A DNA stretch of 43,806 nt from a virus, in the IMG/VR virus record IMGVR_UViG_3300036401_000078, positions 1-43,806 of that record, one strand, 5' to 3'. The stretch's first letter is position 1. Each line of letters opens with the position of its first letter. Shown here piece by piece: positions 1 to 6,250 of the stretch. Both the position numbers and the translations under genes were made by a program. The notes beneath the pieces were generated by a model. The model ran no database searches. It was not told where the DNA came from and was given only the letters and a program-made list of their open reading frames with translations.

Positions 1-210
1 GCCGCGCAGGTCCGCGTCGCCCAGGTACGCGCCGCGCAGGTCCGCGTCGCCCAGGTACGCGTCGCCCAGGTCCGCGCCGCGCAGGTACGCGCCGCGCAGG
101 TACGCGCCGCGCAGGTACGCGCCGCCCAGGTACGCGTCGCGCAGGTACGCGCCGCGCAGGTCCGCGCCGCGCAGGTCCGCGCCGCCCAGGTCCGCGCCGC
201 GCAGGTACGC
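1..210. repeat. 15-bp tandem repeat (14 units), coding
   Basis: Fourteen units of 15 bases start at 1, 16, 31 and so on to 196. Differences are confined to three places: the Tyr/Asp codon (gta or gtc on the plus strand) and two bases in the preceding six (gccgcg, gtcgcc, gccgcc or gtcgcg). Bases 7-101 are identical to 43650-43744, a 95-base perfect repeat. This is where a short-read assembler would be expected to break or collapse copies. Confidence 0.95.
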
Positions 211-312
211 GCCGCGCTTCGCTGCCTCGACAGCACACTCTTTGGCGGTCGTCGCTGTCTCGCTGTGGCACAGAACGGCTCCGGTGAGCCGGTGTTTAAT
301 ATCGTAACTCAT
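1..312 (-). CDS. Pentapeptide-repeat protein, N-terminal part (continues at the other window end)
   Basis: The ATG at 312-310 overlaps the stop of the upstream gene by 4 bases. The first ~32 residues are a non-repeat leader (MSYDIKHRLTG...). Fourteen 15-base units then encode the pentapeptide A-[D/Y]-L-[R/G]-[G/D], and the frame runs off the window at base 1. Pentapeptide repeats fold into a right-handed quadrilateral beta-helix; Qnr/MfpA-type members mimic DNA and bind gyrase, but no such role can be shown here. The C-terminal part is at 43254-43805. Merging the 13 identical bases at the two window ends gives one in-frame protein of about 283 residues with about 25 repeats. True copy number is uncertain because the units are almost identical. 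Confidence 0.8.
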   Translation of the reverse strand, partial: MSYDIKHRLTGAVLCHSETATTAKECAVEAAKRGAYLRGADLGGADLRGADLRGAYLRDAYLGGAYLRGAYLRGAYLRGADLGDAYLGDADLRGAYLGDADLRG

Positions 313-584
313 GAGTTGTTATCCGGGTGTTCGGCGGCCTGGCGCAAGCGGGCGGCGAGCGTGTCGTTGCACCAACCGCTCTCGGCATGCACCGACGCTT
401 CGTGGATCAGACCACGATCAACGAGCACAAACCCCGCCCGCGCGGCGGCGGCGAGGGCGGCTTCGATTAGGTCGCTGTCCGGCAGCTTCGTCCGCGTTTC
501 GTACGGATCGCGCCAGTATTCTTCACGTTCGCCAGCCATAGCCGATGCCATCGCTTCCAGGAGGGGCGGGGGGATCATGGTCAT
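309..584 (-). CDS. Hypothetical protein (91 aa), repressor operon
   Basis: I do not recognise this protein. The start overlaps the XRE gene stop (581-584) and the stop overlaps the pentapeptide start (309-312), so translation is probably coupled through all three genes. It has acidic and alanine-rich helical stretches and no membrane segment. A short AGAGG-like Shine-Dalgarno precedes the ATG. Its place between the repressor and the pentapeptide gene suggests an early or lysogeny-time accessory role, which is inference. Confidence 0.8.
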   Translation of the reverse strand: MTMIPPPLLEAMASAMAGEREEYWRDPYETRTKLPDSDLIEAALAAAARAGFVLVDRGLIHEASVHAESGWCNDTLAARLRQAAEHPDNNS

Positions 585-784
585 ATCCTCTCAATCAGAA
601 CCAGCGGTGACACGCCCAGCGCCCGAGCCAGGCGCTTGAGCGCCTTAATCCCCGGCACCCGTCCGTTCTCGTATTGAGCCGTGCTCCCGGGCGGAAGCCC
701 GGCGGTCTCGTCCAGGTGCGGCTGCGTCCAGCCTTTCACCGCGCGATGCTTCTTGATGATCGAGGCAATGCCCGTGTCGCTCAT
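581..784 (-). CDS. XRE/Cro-CI family HTH transcriptional regulator (67 aa)
   Basis: This compact protein is a single helix-turn-helix domain of the XRE type: an N-terminal helix (SIIKKHRAVKGWTQ), the turn region with LPPGSTAQYENGRV, then helices ending in LARALGVSPL. There is no C-terminal dimerisation or autocleavage domain, so it resembles Cro or small plasmid and phage regulators rather than lambda CI. It is transcribed divergently from the early plus-strand genes that begin at 862. A perfect 16-bp dyad and three GGCGTCA copies lie in the 77-base gap. It heads the minus-strand operon that runs through the window join. Confidence 0.88.
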   Translation of the reverse strand: MSDTGIASIIKKHRAVKGWTQPHLDETAGLPPGSTAQYENGRVPGIKALKRLARALGVSPLVLIERI

Positions 785-795
785 GGCGATACGAT

Positions 796-851
796 GGCGT
801 CATTGACCTCGGCGTCAAGATTGTTCTTGCATGGTCGTGACTACGGCGTCA
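796..851. promoter_or_regulatory. Candidate operator cluster between divergent early transcripts
   Basis: The gap between the XRE gene and the first early gene holds a perfect inverted repeat TTGAC-N6-GTCAA at 803-818. Three direct copies of GGCGTCA lie at 796-802, 811-817 and 845-851. This is what a repressor binding region would look like. No convincing sigma-70 -10 box is visible on either strand, so promoter positions are not assigned. Confidence 0.45.
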
Positions 852-861
852 TGGTGTTGGC

Positions 862-1194
862 ATGAGCAACGCAACCAAGACCGTCAGCCATACACCGGGA
901 CCGTGGACCTTCGACGCGCATCCCATCGGCAACAACGGCATCAGCCACGCGGTCTATGACGAATCGGCCGCGGCGCTGCCGATCGCTGGCGTATCCAGGC
1001 TGCTGGGCGCCGGCGAAGCCAACGCCCGCCTGATCGCCGCTGCGCCGGACCTCCTGGAGCAGACACTGAAAATGACGGAGCTTTTAGAAAAACTGTACGG
1101 CGAGGGGGAGGCAGCGTGGTATGCGCCTGTGATCCAAGAGCATTGCATCAATGCCCGCGCCGCCATCGCCAGGGCCACGGGGGGCAAGTCGTGA
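862..1194 (+). CDS. Conserved phage hypothetical protein (110 aa, HTPGPW type)
   Basis: The sequence has the hallmarks of a very common phage protein of unknown function: HTPGPW near the N-terminus and an EANARLIAAAPDLLE stretch in the middle, followed by helices. It is the first gene of the early plus-strand operon and begins 77 bases from the divergent repressor. Its stop overlaps the next GTG start by 4 bases. The start has only a weak purine-rich leader. Function is unknown. Confidence 0.85.
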   Translation: MSNATKTVSHTPGPWTFDAHPIGNNGISHAVYDESAAALPIAGVSRLLGAGEANARLIAAAPDLLEQTLKMTELLEKLYGEGEAAWYAPVIQEHCINARAAIARATGGKS

Positions 1195-1553
1195 GCACCA
1201 AGACCATCTCCGAACGCTTCCGCGACTACGAGAACGACGCGCTCGATCGAGTGTCCATGGACCTCGACGACCTCGGGATGGACAGCGATCTCGTGGGCTG
1301 GATGGAATCAGACCAGGAGCGCCTGGACACGCTGCGCAGTCACCTGTTCTATCTCGGCCATGCGGTCGTGATGGCGCGCAACGACAACGCGCGGGTCGAG
1401 GCGACCGACAAGTTCCGCAAGCACATCCTCGATTGGTCCCAAGAGTTTATAGACTCGTGGTCAGACGACACGCGCGCGGAGTTCATGGCTGAAATCGACC
1501 GCGAAACCGCCCTGGCCATCGCCATGGACCGCGAAGAAGGGAACGACGAATGA
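1191..1553 (+). CDS. Hypothetical acidic early protein (120 aa)
   Basis: I chose the GTG at 1191 because it overlaps the preceding TGA (GTGA), the pattern used throughout this genome; the open frame extends further upstream without support. The protein is strongly acidic and helical, rich in Asp and Glu (for example DLDDLGMDSDLVG), with no transmembrane segment. The high negative charge is of the kind seen in DNA mimics, but no family is recognised. Confidence 0.8.
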   Translation: MSTKTISERFRDYENDALDRVSMDLDDLGMDSDLVGWMESDQERLDTLRSHLFYLGHAVVMARNDNARVEATDKFRKHILDWSQEFIDSWSDDTRAEFMAEIDRETALAIAMDREEGNDE

Positions 1554-1849
1554 GCCACAAGCCCATCCGCAATAAGGCCACCATGGCCACGACGGTGATC
1601 CTCAACGGTCCCGACCAGGGCAAGGTGATCTGGAACGCGGCCAGGGAGGTGCCCATGGTGGTCACCTTCCGCGCCAATGGCGTGGTCCTCGACCGTATCC
1701 GCGTCGTCGCTTCAACCGATGATCAGGCCATCCAACGCGCGCGGGTCGACACCATCGCCCGATGCTCCATGCACGGACTGCCGATGCCGATGCTCGATGA
1801 CGCGACGGCTTCGATCGATACCTCACGAATCAAAGCGGGGCTCACATGA
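1550..1849 (+). CDS. Hypothetical protein (99 aa)
   Basis: This gene has ATGA overlaps with both neighbours (1550-1553 and 1846-1849). The N-terminal half looks beta-rich (VILNGPDQGKVIW, MVVTFRANGVVLDRI). I recognise no domain. Its position directly before recT suggests an accessory of recombination or replication, from context only. Confidence 0.78.
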   Translation: MSHKPIRNKATMATTVILNGPDQGKVIWNAAREVPMVVTFRANGVVLDRIRVVASTDDQAIQRARVDTIARCSMHGLPMPMLDDATASIDTSRIKAGLT

Positions 1850-3102
1850 ACGCGCTGGCCAAGACCACCAACAACGAGAGGCAGCCGGCGCCCGAGCCGC
1901 GCACCTTTATCGAGCTGCTCGAAAGCCATACCTGGCGCGAGAAGATGGCGTCGAAGCTGCCGAGCACCATGACCATCGACCGCTTGAAGGGCGTGGTCCT
2001 GACCGCCTTCAACCGGCAACCCAAGCTGATGGTGTGTACCCCGATCTCAGTCTACCAAGCGCTCACCGAGTGCGCGACGTACGACCTGTGGCCAGGCGCC
2101 CAGGGACACGCCTACCTCGTCCCCTACGGCAACAAGCGCAAGGGGGCGGACGGCAAGGACGTGCTGGTCAACGGAAAGCCGGTGTGGGAGGACTGCTGCC
2201 AGTTCCAGCTCGGCTACCGCGGCATGGTGGATCTCGCCTACCGCTCCGGGCATATCGAGCCGGGGAGCTTCCAGGTGTCGCCAGTCTACGCCGGCGACGA
2301 GTTCGACATGGCGTACGGCAGCGAATCGTTCATTAAGCACCGGCCCAAGATCCTGGGCGACCGCGGCGAGTGCGTCGGGTTCTACGCGGTGTGCCGCCCC
2401 AAGGGCAGCCGGCCAGTCTTCGACGTCATGCGCAAGGACGAGGTCGACGCCATCCGCGGCCGATCCAAGAGCGGCACCAGCGGGCCATGGGTCACCGACT
2501 ACAATGCCATGGGCTGCAAGACCGTGCTTCGCCGGTTCTGGAAGATGCTGCCGTCATCGGTTACGAAAGACTTCGCGGACCTGCTGGAACGGGAAGCGGA
2601 CATGGAGTTCGGAACCTTGGAAGAGAAGGCGCGCAGGCGCGAGAAGGTCGACACGCTGACCGGCCAGGTACGCGAGAAGCAGCCGGCGTGGTCAGAGGAG
2701 CAGACGAGGGCGCTGGGGCTGCTCTCGGGTCGGCTGGTCAACAACCAAGCGCACTCCGATGCCTTTCAGGCTCGCTGGCGCAAACTGAAGTACTCGGACC
2801 CGGAGGCTGCGCTGGAAGACCTGACCAAGCTGGTCGATGAGCTAGAGGCCGGGGAACCGATCGTGGTCGAGACGGCTGACGGTGGAGCGGTCGACGCCCC
2901 CGCACCGGCCACGATTGAGCAGATCCGCGAACTGTTCCAGAAGGTGAAGACGCAAATCGGGCAGGCCAACGCCACCGAAGCCATGGACCGGCTGTTGGAC
3001 AGCTTCTCGGTTCACGCCCTGGCCGACCTGCATCCGTCCATGTTCGCTGAGTTCTACGAGAACCTCGCGGCCATTGGGGATGAAGGGGTGGTGGAGCCGT
3101 GA
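1846..3102 (+). CDS. recT: RecT-family single-strand annealing recombinase (418 aa)
   Basis: RecT proteins bind single-stranded DNA and anneal homologous strands in phage recombination. Residues ~20-250 form the RecT core, including the typical LGYRGMVDLAYRSG segment, a preceding LVPYGNK region, and YNAMGCKTVLRRF. The ~150-residue C-terminal extension is variable and probably interaction-specific. At 418 residues it is longer than E. coli RecT (269). It sits in the early operon with a RecU-like resolvase about 2 kb downstream. The usual partner exonuclease (RecE or YqaJ type) is not recognisable in the window. Confidence 0.93.
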   Translation: MNALAKTTNNERQPAPEPRTFIELLESHTWREKMASKLPSTMTIDRLKGVVLTAFNRQPKLMVCTPISVYQALTECATYDLWPGAQGHAYLVPYGNKRKGADGKDVLVNGKPVWEDCCQFQLGYRGMVDLAYRSGHIEPGSFQVSPVYAGDEFDMAYGSESFIKHRPKILGDRGECVGFYAVCRPKGSRPVFDVMRKDEVDAIRGRSKSGTSGPWVTDYNAMGCKTVLRRFWKMLPSSVTKDFADLLEREADMEFGTLEEKARRREKVDTLTGQVREKQPAWSEEQTRALGLLSGRLVNNQAHSDAFQARWRKLKYSDPEAALEDLTKLVDELEAGEPIVVETADGGAVDAPAPATIEQIRELFQKVKTQIGQANATEAMDRLLDSFSVHALADLHPSMFAEFYENLAAIGDEGVVEP

Positions 3103-3536
3103 GCATGCCGCGCCTGGCCCGCTGTCCCAAGTGCCGCAACGCGATGACCGGTCGCAACGGGGTCTGGTCATCGATCAAGTACAAGTCGCTGGAATGCCCT
3201 AACTGCCGCTTCCTCATTGAATCGACGAGCCGAGATGCGGCGGTCAAGGAATGGAACCAGGCGCAGCCTGGAGCGGAAGCCGTGAGCCACGCCACGGATA
3301 CCAACGACGGAGACCGGGCGTTCCCTGGCCATCATTGGGCCGAGCCAGATCCGCTAACTGGCGGATCTAGGCAGAAGTGGGAAGAGGGGATGTCGCTGCG
3401 CGATTGGTTCGCGGGGCAAGTCGGCGGTAACTTGGCCAACCATTGGGCTGAGACCGGCCACACGTGGGGAGAGATCGCAGAAGCGGCCTACTCACTGGCC
3501 GATGCGATGCTGGTCGAGAGGGAGAAGACCAAGTGA
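3099..3536 (+). CDS. Lar-like zinc-ribbon protein with C-terminal phage domain (145 aa)
   Basis: The N-terminus carries a zinc ribbon, C9-x2-C12 and C33-x2-C36, followed by a DAAVKEWNQ segment as in Lar restriction-alleviation family proteins. After a linker, residues ~97-145 (GMSLRDWFAGQ... to ADAMLVEREK) match a small domain common in phage proteins of unknown function, so this looks like a fusion. Lar of the Rac prophage modulates type I restriction; the same role here is inference. The GTG at 3099 overlaps the recT stop; an ATG at 3105 is an alternative start. Confidence 0.72.
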   Translation: MSMPRLARCPKCRNAMTGRNGVWSSIKYKSLECPNCRFLIESTSRDAAVKEWNQAQPGAEAVSHATDTNDGDRAFPGHHWAEPDPLTGGSRQKWEEGMSLRDWFAGQVGGNLANHWAETGHTWGEIAEAAYSLADAMLVEREKTK

Positions 3537-3778
3537 GAGAAGACGCCAAAGTCGTATTTACGCTAGAGGCTATCCTCGGCATCTATGACCGATTGGGTCA
3601 CGCCTTGGCCGCGTTCGAGATTCAAAAACGCATGACCGAGAACCTTGCCAGAGCAGTCGACAGACTTGCGAGCGACCTCGCCAAAATGGAGGAGCGCTGT
3701 GATGAAAAAGACAAGGCGATCAGGAAGTTAGCGAATAGGGCCATACGAGGCAGCCTCAAGAAGGAGGAGCCGAAGTGA
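3533..3778 (+). CDS. Hypothetical coiled-coil protein (81 aa)
   Basis: The GTG at 3533 overlaps the preceding stop, and the end overlaps the next GTG start at 3775. The sequence is helical, with charged heptad-like stretches (RMTENLARAVDRLASDLAKM) and a basic tail. Base composition looks less GC-rich than its neighbours. No family is recognised. Confidence 0.7.
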   Translation: MREDAKVVFTLEAILGIYDRLGHALAAFEIQKRMTENLARAVDRLASDLAKMEERCDEKDKAIRKLANRAIRGSLKKEEPK

Positions 3779-4071
3779 GCCATTCCGCCGAGACCGTCCA
3801 CGCTAACTCCCGCATATCCTTCGCGGCCCTGGATCTCGGCGCCCGGAAGGAGCTGGTGATCTCCGCCTACCTGCTGGCGGGAGTCCCGCTGACGGATCGC
3901 CAGGCGATGGAATGGCTCGGGCTGAACGATCCGAACTACGTACGGCCGAGGATCAGCGAGTGCCTGGATAGCGGCCTACTCATGGAAACCGGTTCAATCA
4001 AATGCCCGGAGACCGGCCGCAAGGTGCGAACCTGTGCGCCGACATCGCTGGCCAGGAAGGGTGTCCAATGA
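3775..4071 (+). CDS. Winged-helix-like DNA-binding protein (98 aa)
   Basis: Residues ~25-85 read as a small winged helix: LTDRQAMEWLGL and then YVRPRISECLDSGLL, followed by a hairpin (SIKCPETGRKVRTCAP). This arrangement recurs in phage early regions as a regulator or replication accessory. GTG start with a 4-base overlap with the previous gene; ATGA overlap with the lipoprotein gene downstream. Target and role are unknown. Confidence 0.65.
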   Translation: MSHSAETVHANSRISFAALDLGARKELVISAYLLAGVPLTDRQAMEWLGLNDPNYVRPRISECLDSGLLMETGSIKCPETGRKVRTCAPTSLARKGVQ

Positions 4072-4511
4072 CCCGCCTCTGCATCGCCCTCCTATTCCTC
4101 GCCGGCTGCGGCAGCGGTGGCCACGGGTCCAACCCCACAGCCACGCCCCCGCCGGCCGCTGCCTTCGCCGACGTCGCCGGCACCTACGCCGCGACGACTA
4201 CCTTTGCGACCGGCCAGCCCTACGACGTCACTCCGGTCGGCACCGATTACACGGTCACCATCGCCGCGGATGGAACGGTCACCGTCAGTAACGGGGTATC
4301 GGCATCAGTCTTCCACCTTCACCGGATGTCCGATGGAACCTTCACCACGGACGGGAGATCGATCGCGGGCGGATTGACGGAGTTCGGCAGCGCACCGGCA
4401 AGCCTGACCGCCTGCACCCTGCGTGCGCTCAAGCTGTGGGCAGGGTTCACGGATCAGGGGACGCTGTACGGTTCGGAGAATCTGATCCTCGTGCGCCAGG
4501 TGAGCGGATGA
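4068..4511 (+). CDS. Predicted early lipoprotein (147 aa)
   Basis: The ATG at 4068 overlaps the previous stop and gives a classical lipoprotein signal: Arg3, a hydrophobic core (LCIALLFLAGC), and lipobox L11-A12-G13-C14. Glycine at +2 predicts outer-membrane sorting. A Gly/Ser/Pro/Thr-rich linker follows, then a beta-rich domain (GTYAATTTF, YTVTIAADGTVTV). It lies among early DNA-metabolism genes, not with lysis genes. Phage lipoproteins expressed early often block superinfection, so that is the leading guess, but the family is not recognised. Confidence 0.75.
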   Translation: MTRLCIALLFLAGCGSGGHGSNPTATPPPAAAFADVAGTYAATTTFATGQPYDVTPVGTDYTVTIAADGTVTVSNGVSASVFHLHRMSDGTFTTDGRSIAGGLTEFGSAPASLTACTLRALKLWAGFTDQGTLYGSENLILVRQVSG

Positions 4512-5062
4512 GCAGCAAAGGAACCGTGCGTAAGGCGTATCTCCAAGAGAATGCAGCAACCATCTGCCAAGAGTGCGGACGCTCGTTCCGTATGCTGGGG
4601 CGGCACTTACCTGTGGCTCACGGCATGTCAGCCAGAGATTACAAACTCAAGTATGGCCTGCCGCTTACTTGCGGCCTCGTCTGTTCGGAAACTTTCGACG
4701 CGCTGTCCCGGTCGAAACAGCAGCTATGGAAGGAGCGCCCCGATTTACAGACGACTATGATTCTCGCGAATCCACCTGGAACTAGGGATTATGGACGAAC
4801 GGGCAGAAAGTCCGAGGGGCTGCTCGCGGATATTCTGCGCGTAAGGAATACGGCGTATCATCAGATGTGCCGAGACAAAGCCGCCGCCCTATGGAATGGC
4901 CGAAAAGAAAGATTCATAGAACTATGGAAATCCGGCATCTCACTTAGGGAGATGGGCAAGGAGTTCAATTGCAGGCCAAGCACCATTCGCAACCACATGA
5001 TCAAATGGGGATTGCCGCGGAGGCGTATGACATTTGTTTTAGACAAGCCGGTCAACGGATGA
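4508..5062 (+). CDS. MucR/Ros-like zinc-finger protein with C-terminal HTH (184 aa)
   Basis: Residues 16-50 carry a ROS/MucR-like zinc finger (C20-x2-C23, H33, H38) followed by the MSARDYKLKYGLP segment. The C-terminal ~40 residues form a resolvase-like HTH (SGISLREMGKEFNCRPSTIR). MucR-type proteins are DNA-binding regulators of alphaproteobacteria. Base composition is visibly more AT-rich than the flanking genes, suggesting acquisition. ATGA overlaps with both neighbours. It could regulate the terminase or late genes just downstream, which is inference. Confidence 0.75.
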   Translation: MSSKGTVRKAYLQENAATICQECGRSFRMLGRHLPVAHGMSARDYKLKYGLPLTCGLVCSETFDALSRSKQQLWKERPDLQTTMILANPPGTRDYGRTGRKSEGLLADILRVRNTAYHQMCRDKAAALWNGRKERFIELWKSGISLREMGKEFNCRPSTIRNHMIKWGLPRRRMTFVLDKPVNG

Positions 5063-5601
5063 TGGCGCGCGGGCCGTCGGCCGTCGTGCTCGCCAGGCTG
5101 CGCGGCCGAAAGAACAAGATCATCGGCGACCACGCCGAAAAGGTCGTGGCCTACCACCTGCACCGGATAGGACTTCTGGCCATCGTCCGACTGGAAACCG
5201 GCTGGAGAGTCCAGCGCGCAGGAGGCAAGATCATCGGCGCCACCCCCCTGGCCAAGGTCTCCGGGGACTTCCGGGCCGTGGTCCCCGGGGGACGTAGCGT
5301 TCTCGTCGAGGTCAAGAGACGCGCGGGGGTCCTCCGCGTCTCGGACTTCCAACCGCATAGCCGCGAAGCCCTGGCGGCCCACGCTGAGGCGGGTGGGTTA
5401 TCCCTGGTGGCTTGGGTCAACGACACGCACGAAGTGGTGGTCTTCTGCTGGGGCGCGCTCGCGCTGGCCAAGAGCCTGGCATGGGATCTCGCCCAGGGCT
5501 GCCGGTGGTCTATGCCCCCAACCACAGCACCATCTGCCCCGGTACGTCCGCCCGATGGTGCGCCAGGTGATGGTGATGCGCGCAAAGCCATTCAACCGTG
5601 A
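5059..5601 (+). CDS. RecU/Holliday-junction-resolvase-like nuclease (180 aa)
   Basis: The PD-(D/E)xK nuclease pattern is visible: E27 in the first helix, GDF at 69-71 (D70), E84-V-K86 and a downstream Q98. These would bind the catalytic metal. RecU-type enzymes cut Holliday junctions at symmetric positions, so this protein may resolve recombination intermediates before packaging, together with RecT. The C-terminal ~35 residues are Pro/Ala-rich and probably disordered. Start by ATGA overlap; a second ATG follows at 5062. A VRR-NUC or other PD-(D/E)xK subfamily is possible. Confidence 0.72.
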   Translation: MMARGPSAVVLARLRGRKNKIIGDHAEKVVAYHLHRIGLLAIVRLETGWRVQRAGGKIIGATPLAKVSGDFRAVVPGGRSVLVEVKRRAGVLRVSDFQPHSREALAAHAEAGGLSLVAWVNDTHEVVVFCWGALALAKSLAWDLAQGCRWSMPPTTAPSAPVRPPDGAPGDGDARKAIQP

Positions 5602-5783
5602 AGGGGCGGCGGTCGAGGGCTCCCCGCTTGACCATGCGCGCGACCCACGCACGGGCTCGACGCTTCAGCATCAATGGCGCATGGCTGGTATGGACCTGGC
5701 GCATCGGTTGCACCATTCGAGCCTTGCGTGGCAAATCTAGGGACTTGGCAGGTATCCCGCACAGAAGCATAGTTGGTCTATGA
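5598..5783 (+). CDS. Small basic hypothetical protein (61 aa)
   Basis: The GTG at 5598 overlaps the resolvase stop and the TGA overlaps the terminase small subunit start (5780), so it fills the 178-base gap in the same coupled way as its neighbours. The product is highly basic (start KGRRSRAPRLTMR) with a short hydrophobic patch (GAWLVWTW). No family is recognised. A longer minus-strand ORF across the same bases looks like a shadow. Confidence 0.5.
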   Translation: MKGRRSRAPRLTMRATHARARRFSINGAWLVWTWRIGCTIRALRGKSRDLAGIPHRSIVGL

Positions 5784-6250
5784 CGGCCAAGGTTCCGCCA
5801 GAGGATCGCAAGCCGCTCGGCTGTCCGAGTACCTACACAAAGGCGATTGCGGACGCTATTTGCGAACGGATCGCAGAAGGCCAATCAATGGCCTCCATCT
5901 GCAAACTTCCGGGGATGCCCCTCTACAAGACCATCATGCATTGGCGGCGCACCCAGCCGGACTTCGGAAAGATGGTAGACCAGGCCCGGGAAGATCAGGC
6001 CGATTCTCTTGCGGAGATGGTGCTCGATGTAGTCGAAGAAGAGGCGAGGGAAGATGAGCTTGGCAAGGTAGATGCGGGCATGGTCGCGCACAACCGGCTC
6101 AAGGTCGACGTCTACAAATGGCGAGCGTCGAAGCTGAAGCCAAGGGTGTACGGCGACAAGATCCAGCAGGAACACACGGGCGCGAACGGCGGCGCGATCT
6201 TCATCCATACCGGTGTTCCGGAGCCAGAACCGAAACCGAAGGACCAGTGA
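5780..6250 (+). CDS. terS: Terminase small subunit (156 aa)
   Basis: The protein has an N-terminal HTH-like region (ADAICERIAEGQSMASIC, then PLYKTIMHWRR), a helical middle and an ending typical of phage small terminases (RLKVDVYKWRASKLKPRVYGDK followed by a hydrophilic tail). It would recognise the packaging site and load the large subunit. It is immediately upstream of terL, whose GTG start overlaps its stop. Confidence 0.88.
   Translation: MTAKVPPEDRKPLGCPSTYTKAIADAICERIAEGQSMASICKLPGMPLYKTIMHWRRTQPDFGKMVDQAREDQADSLAEMVLDVVEEEAREDELGKVDAGMVAHNRLKVDVYKWRASKLKPRVYGDKIQQEHTGANGGAIFIHTGVPEPEPKPKDQ

Noticed and set aside
1-210. CRISPR-like array of short repeats
   Set aside because: Units are contiguous 15-mers without spacers, in frame with a pentapeptide-repeat protein.
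5510-5884. Minus-strand 124-codon ORF between resolvase and terminase
   Set aside because: It overlaps three coupled plus-strand genes, has no overlap-type start and reads as a shadow.
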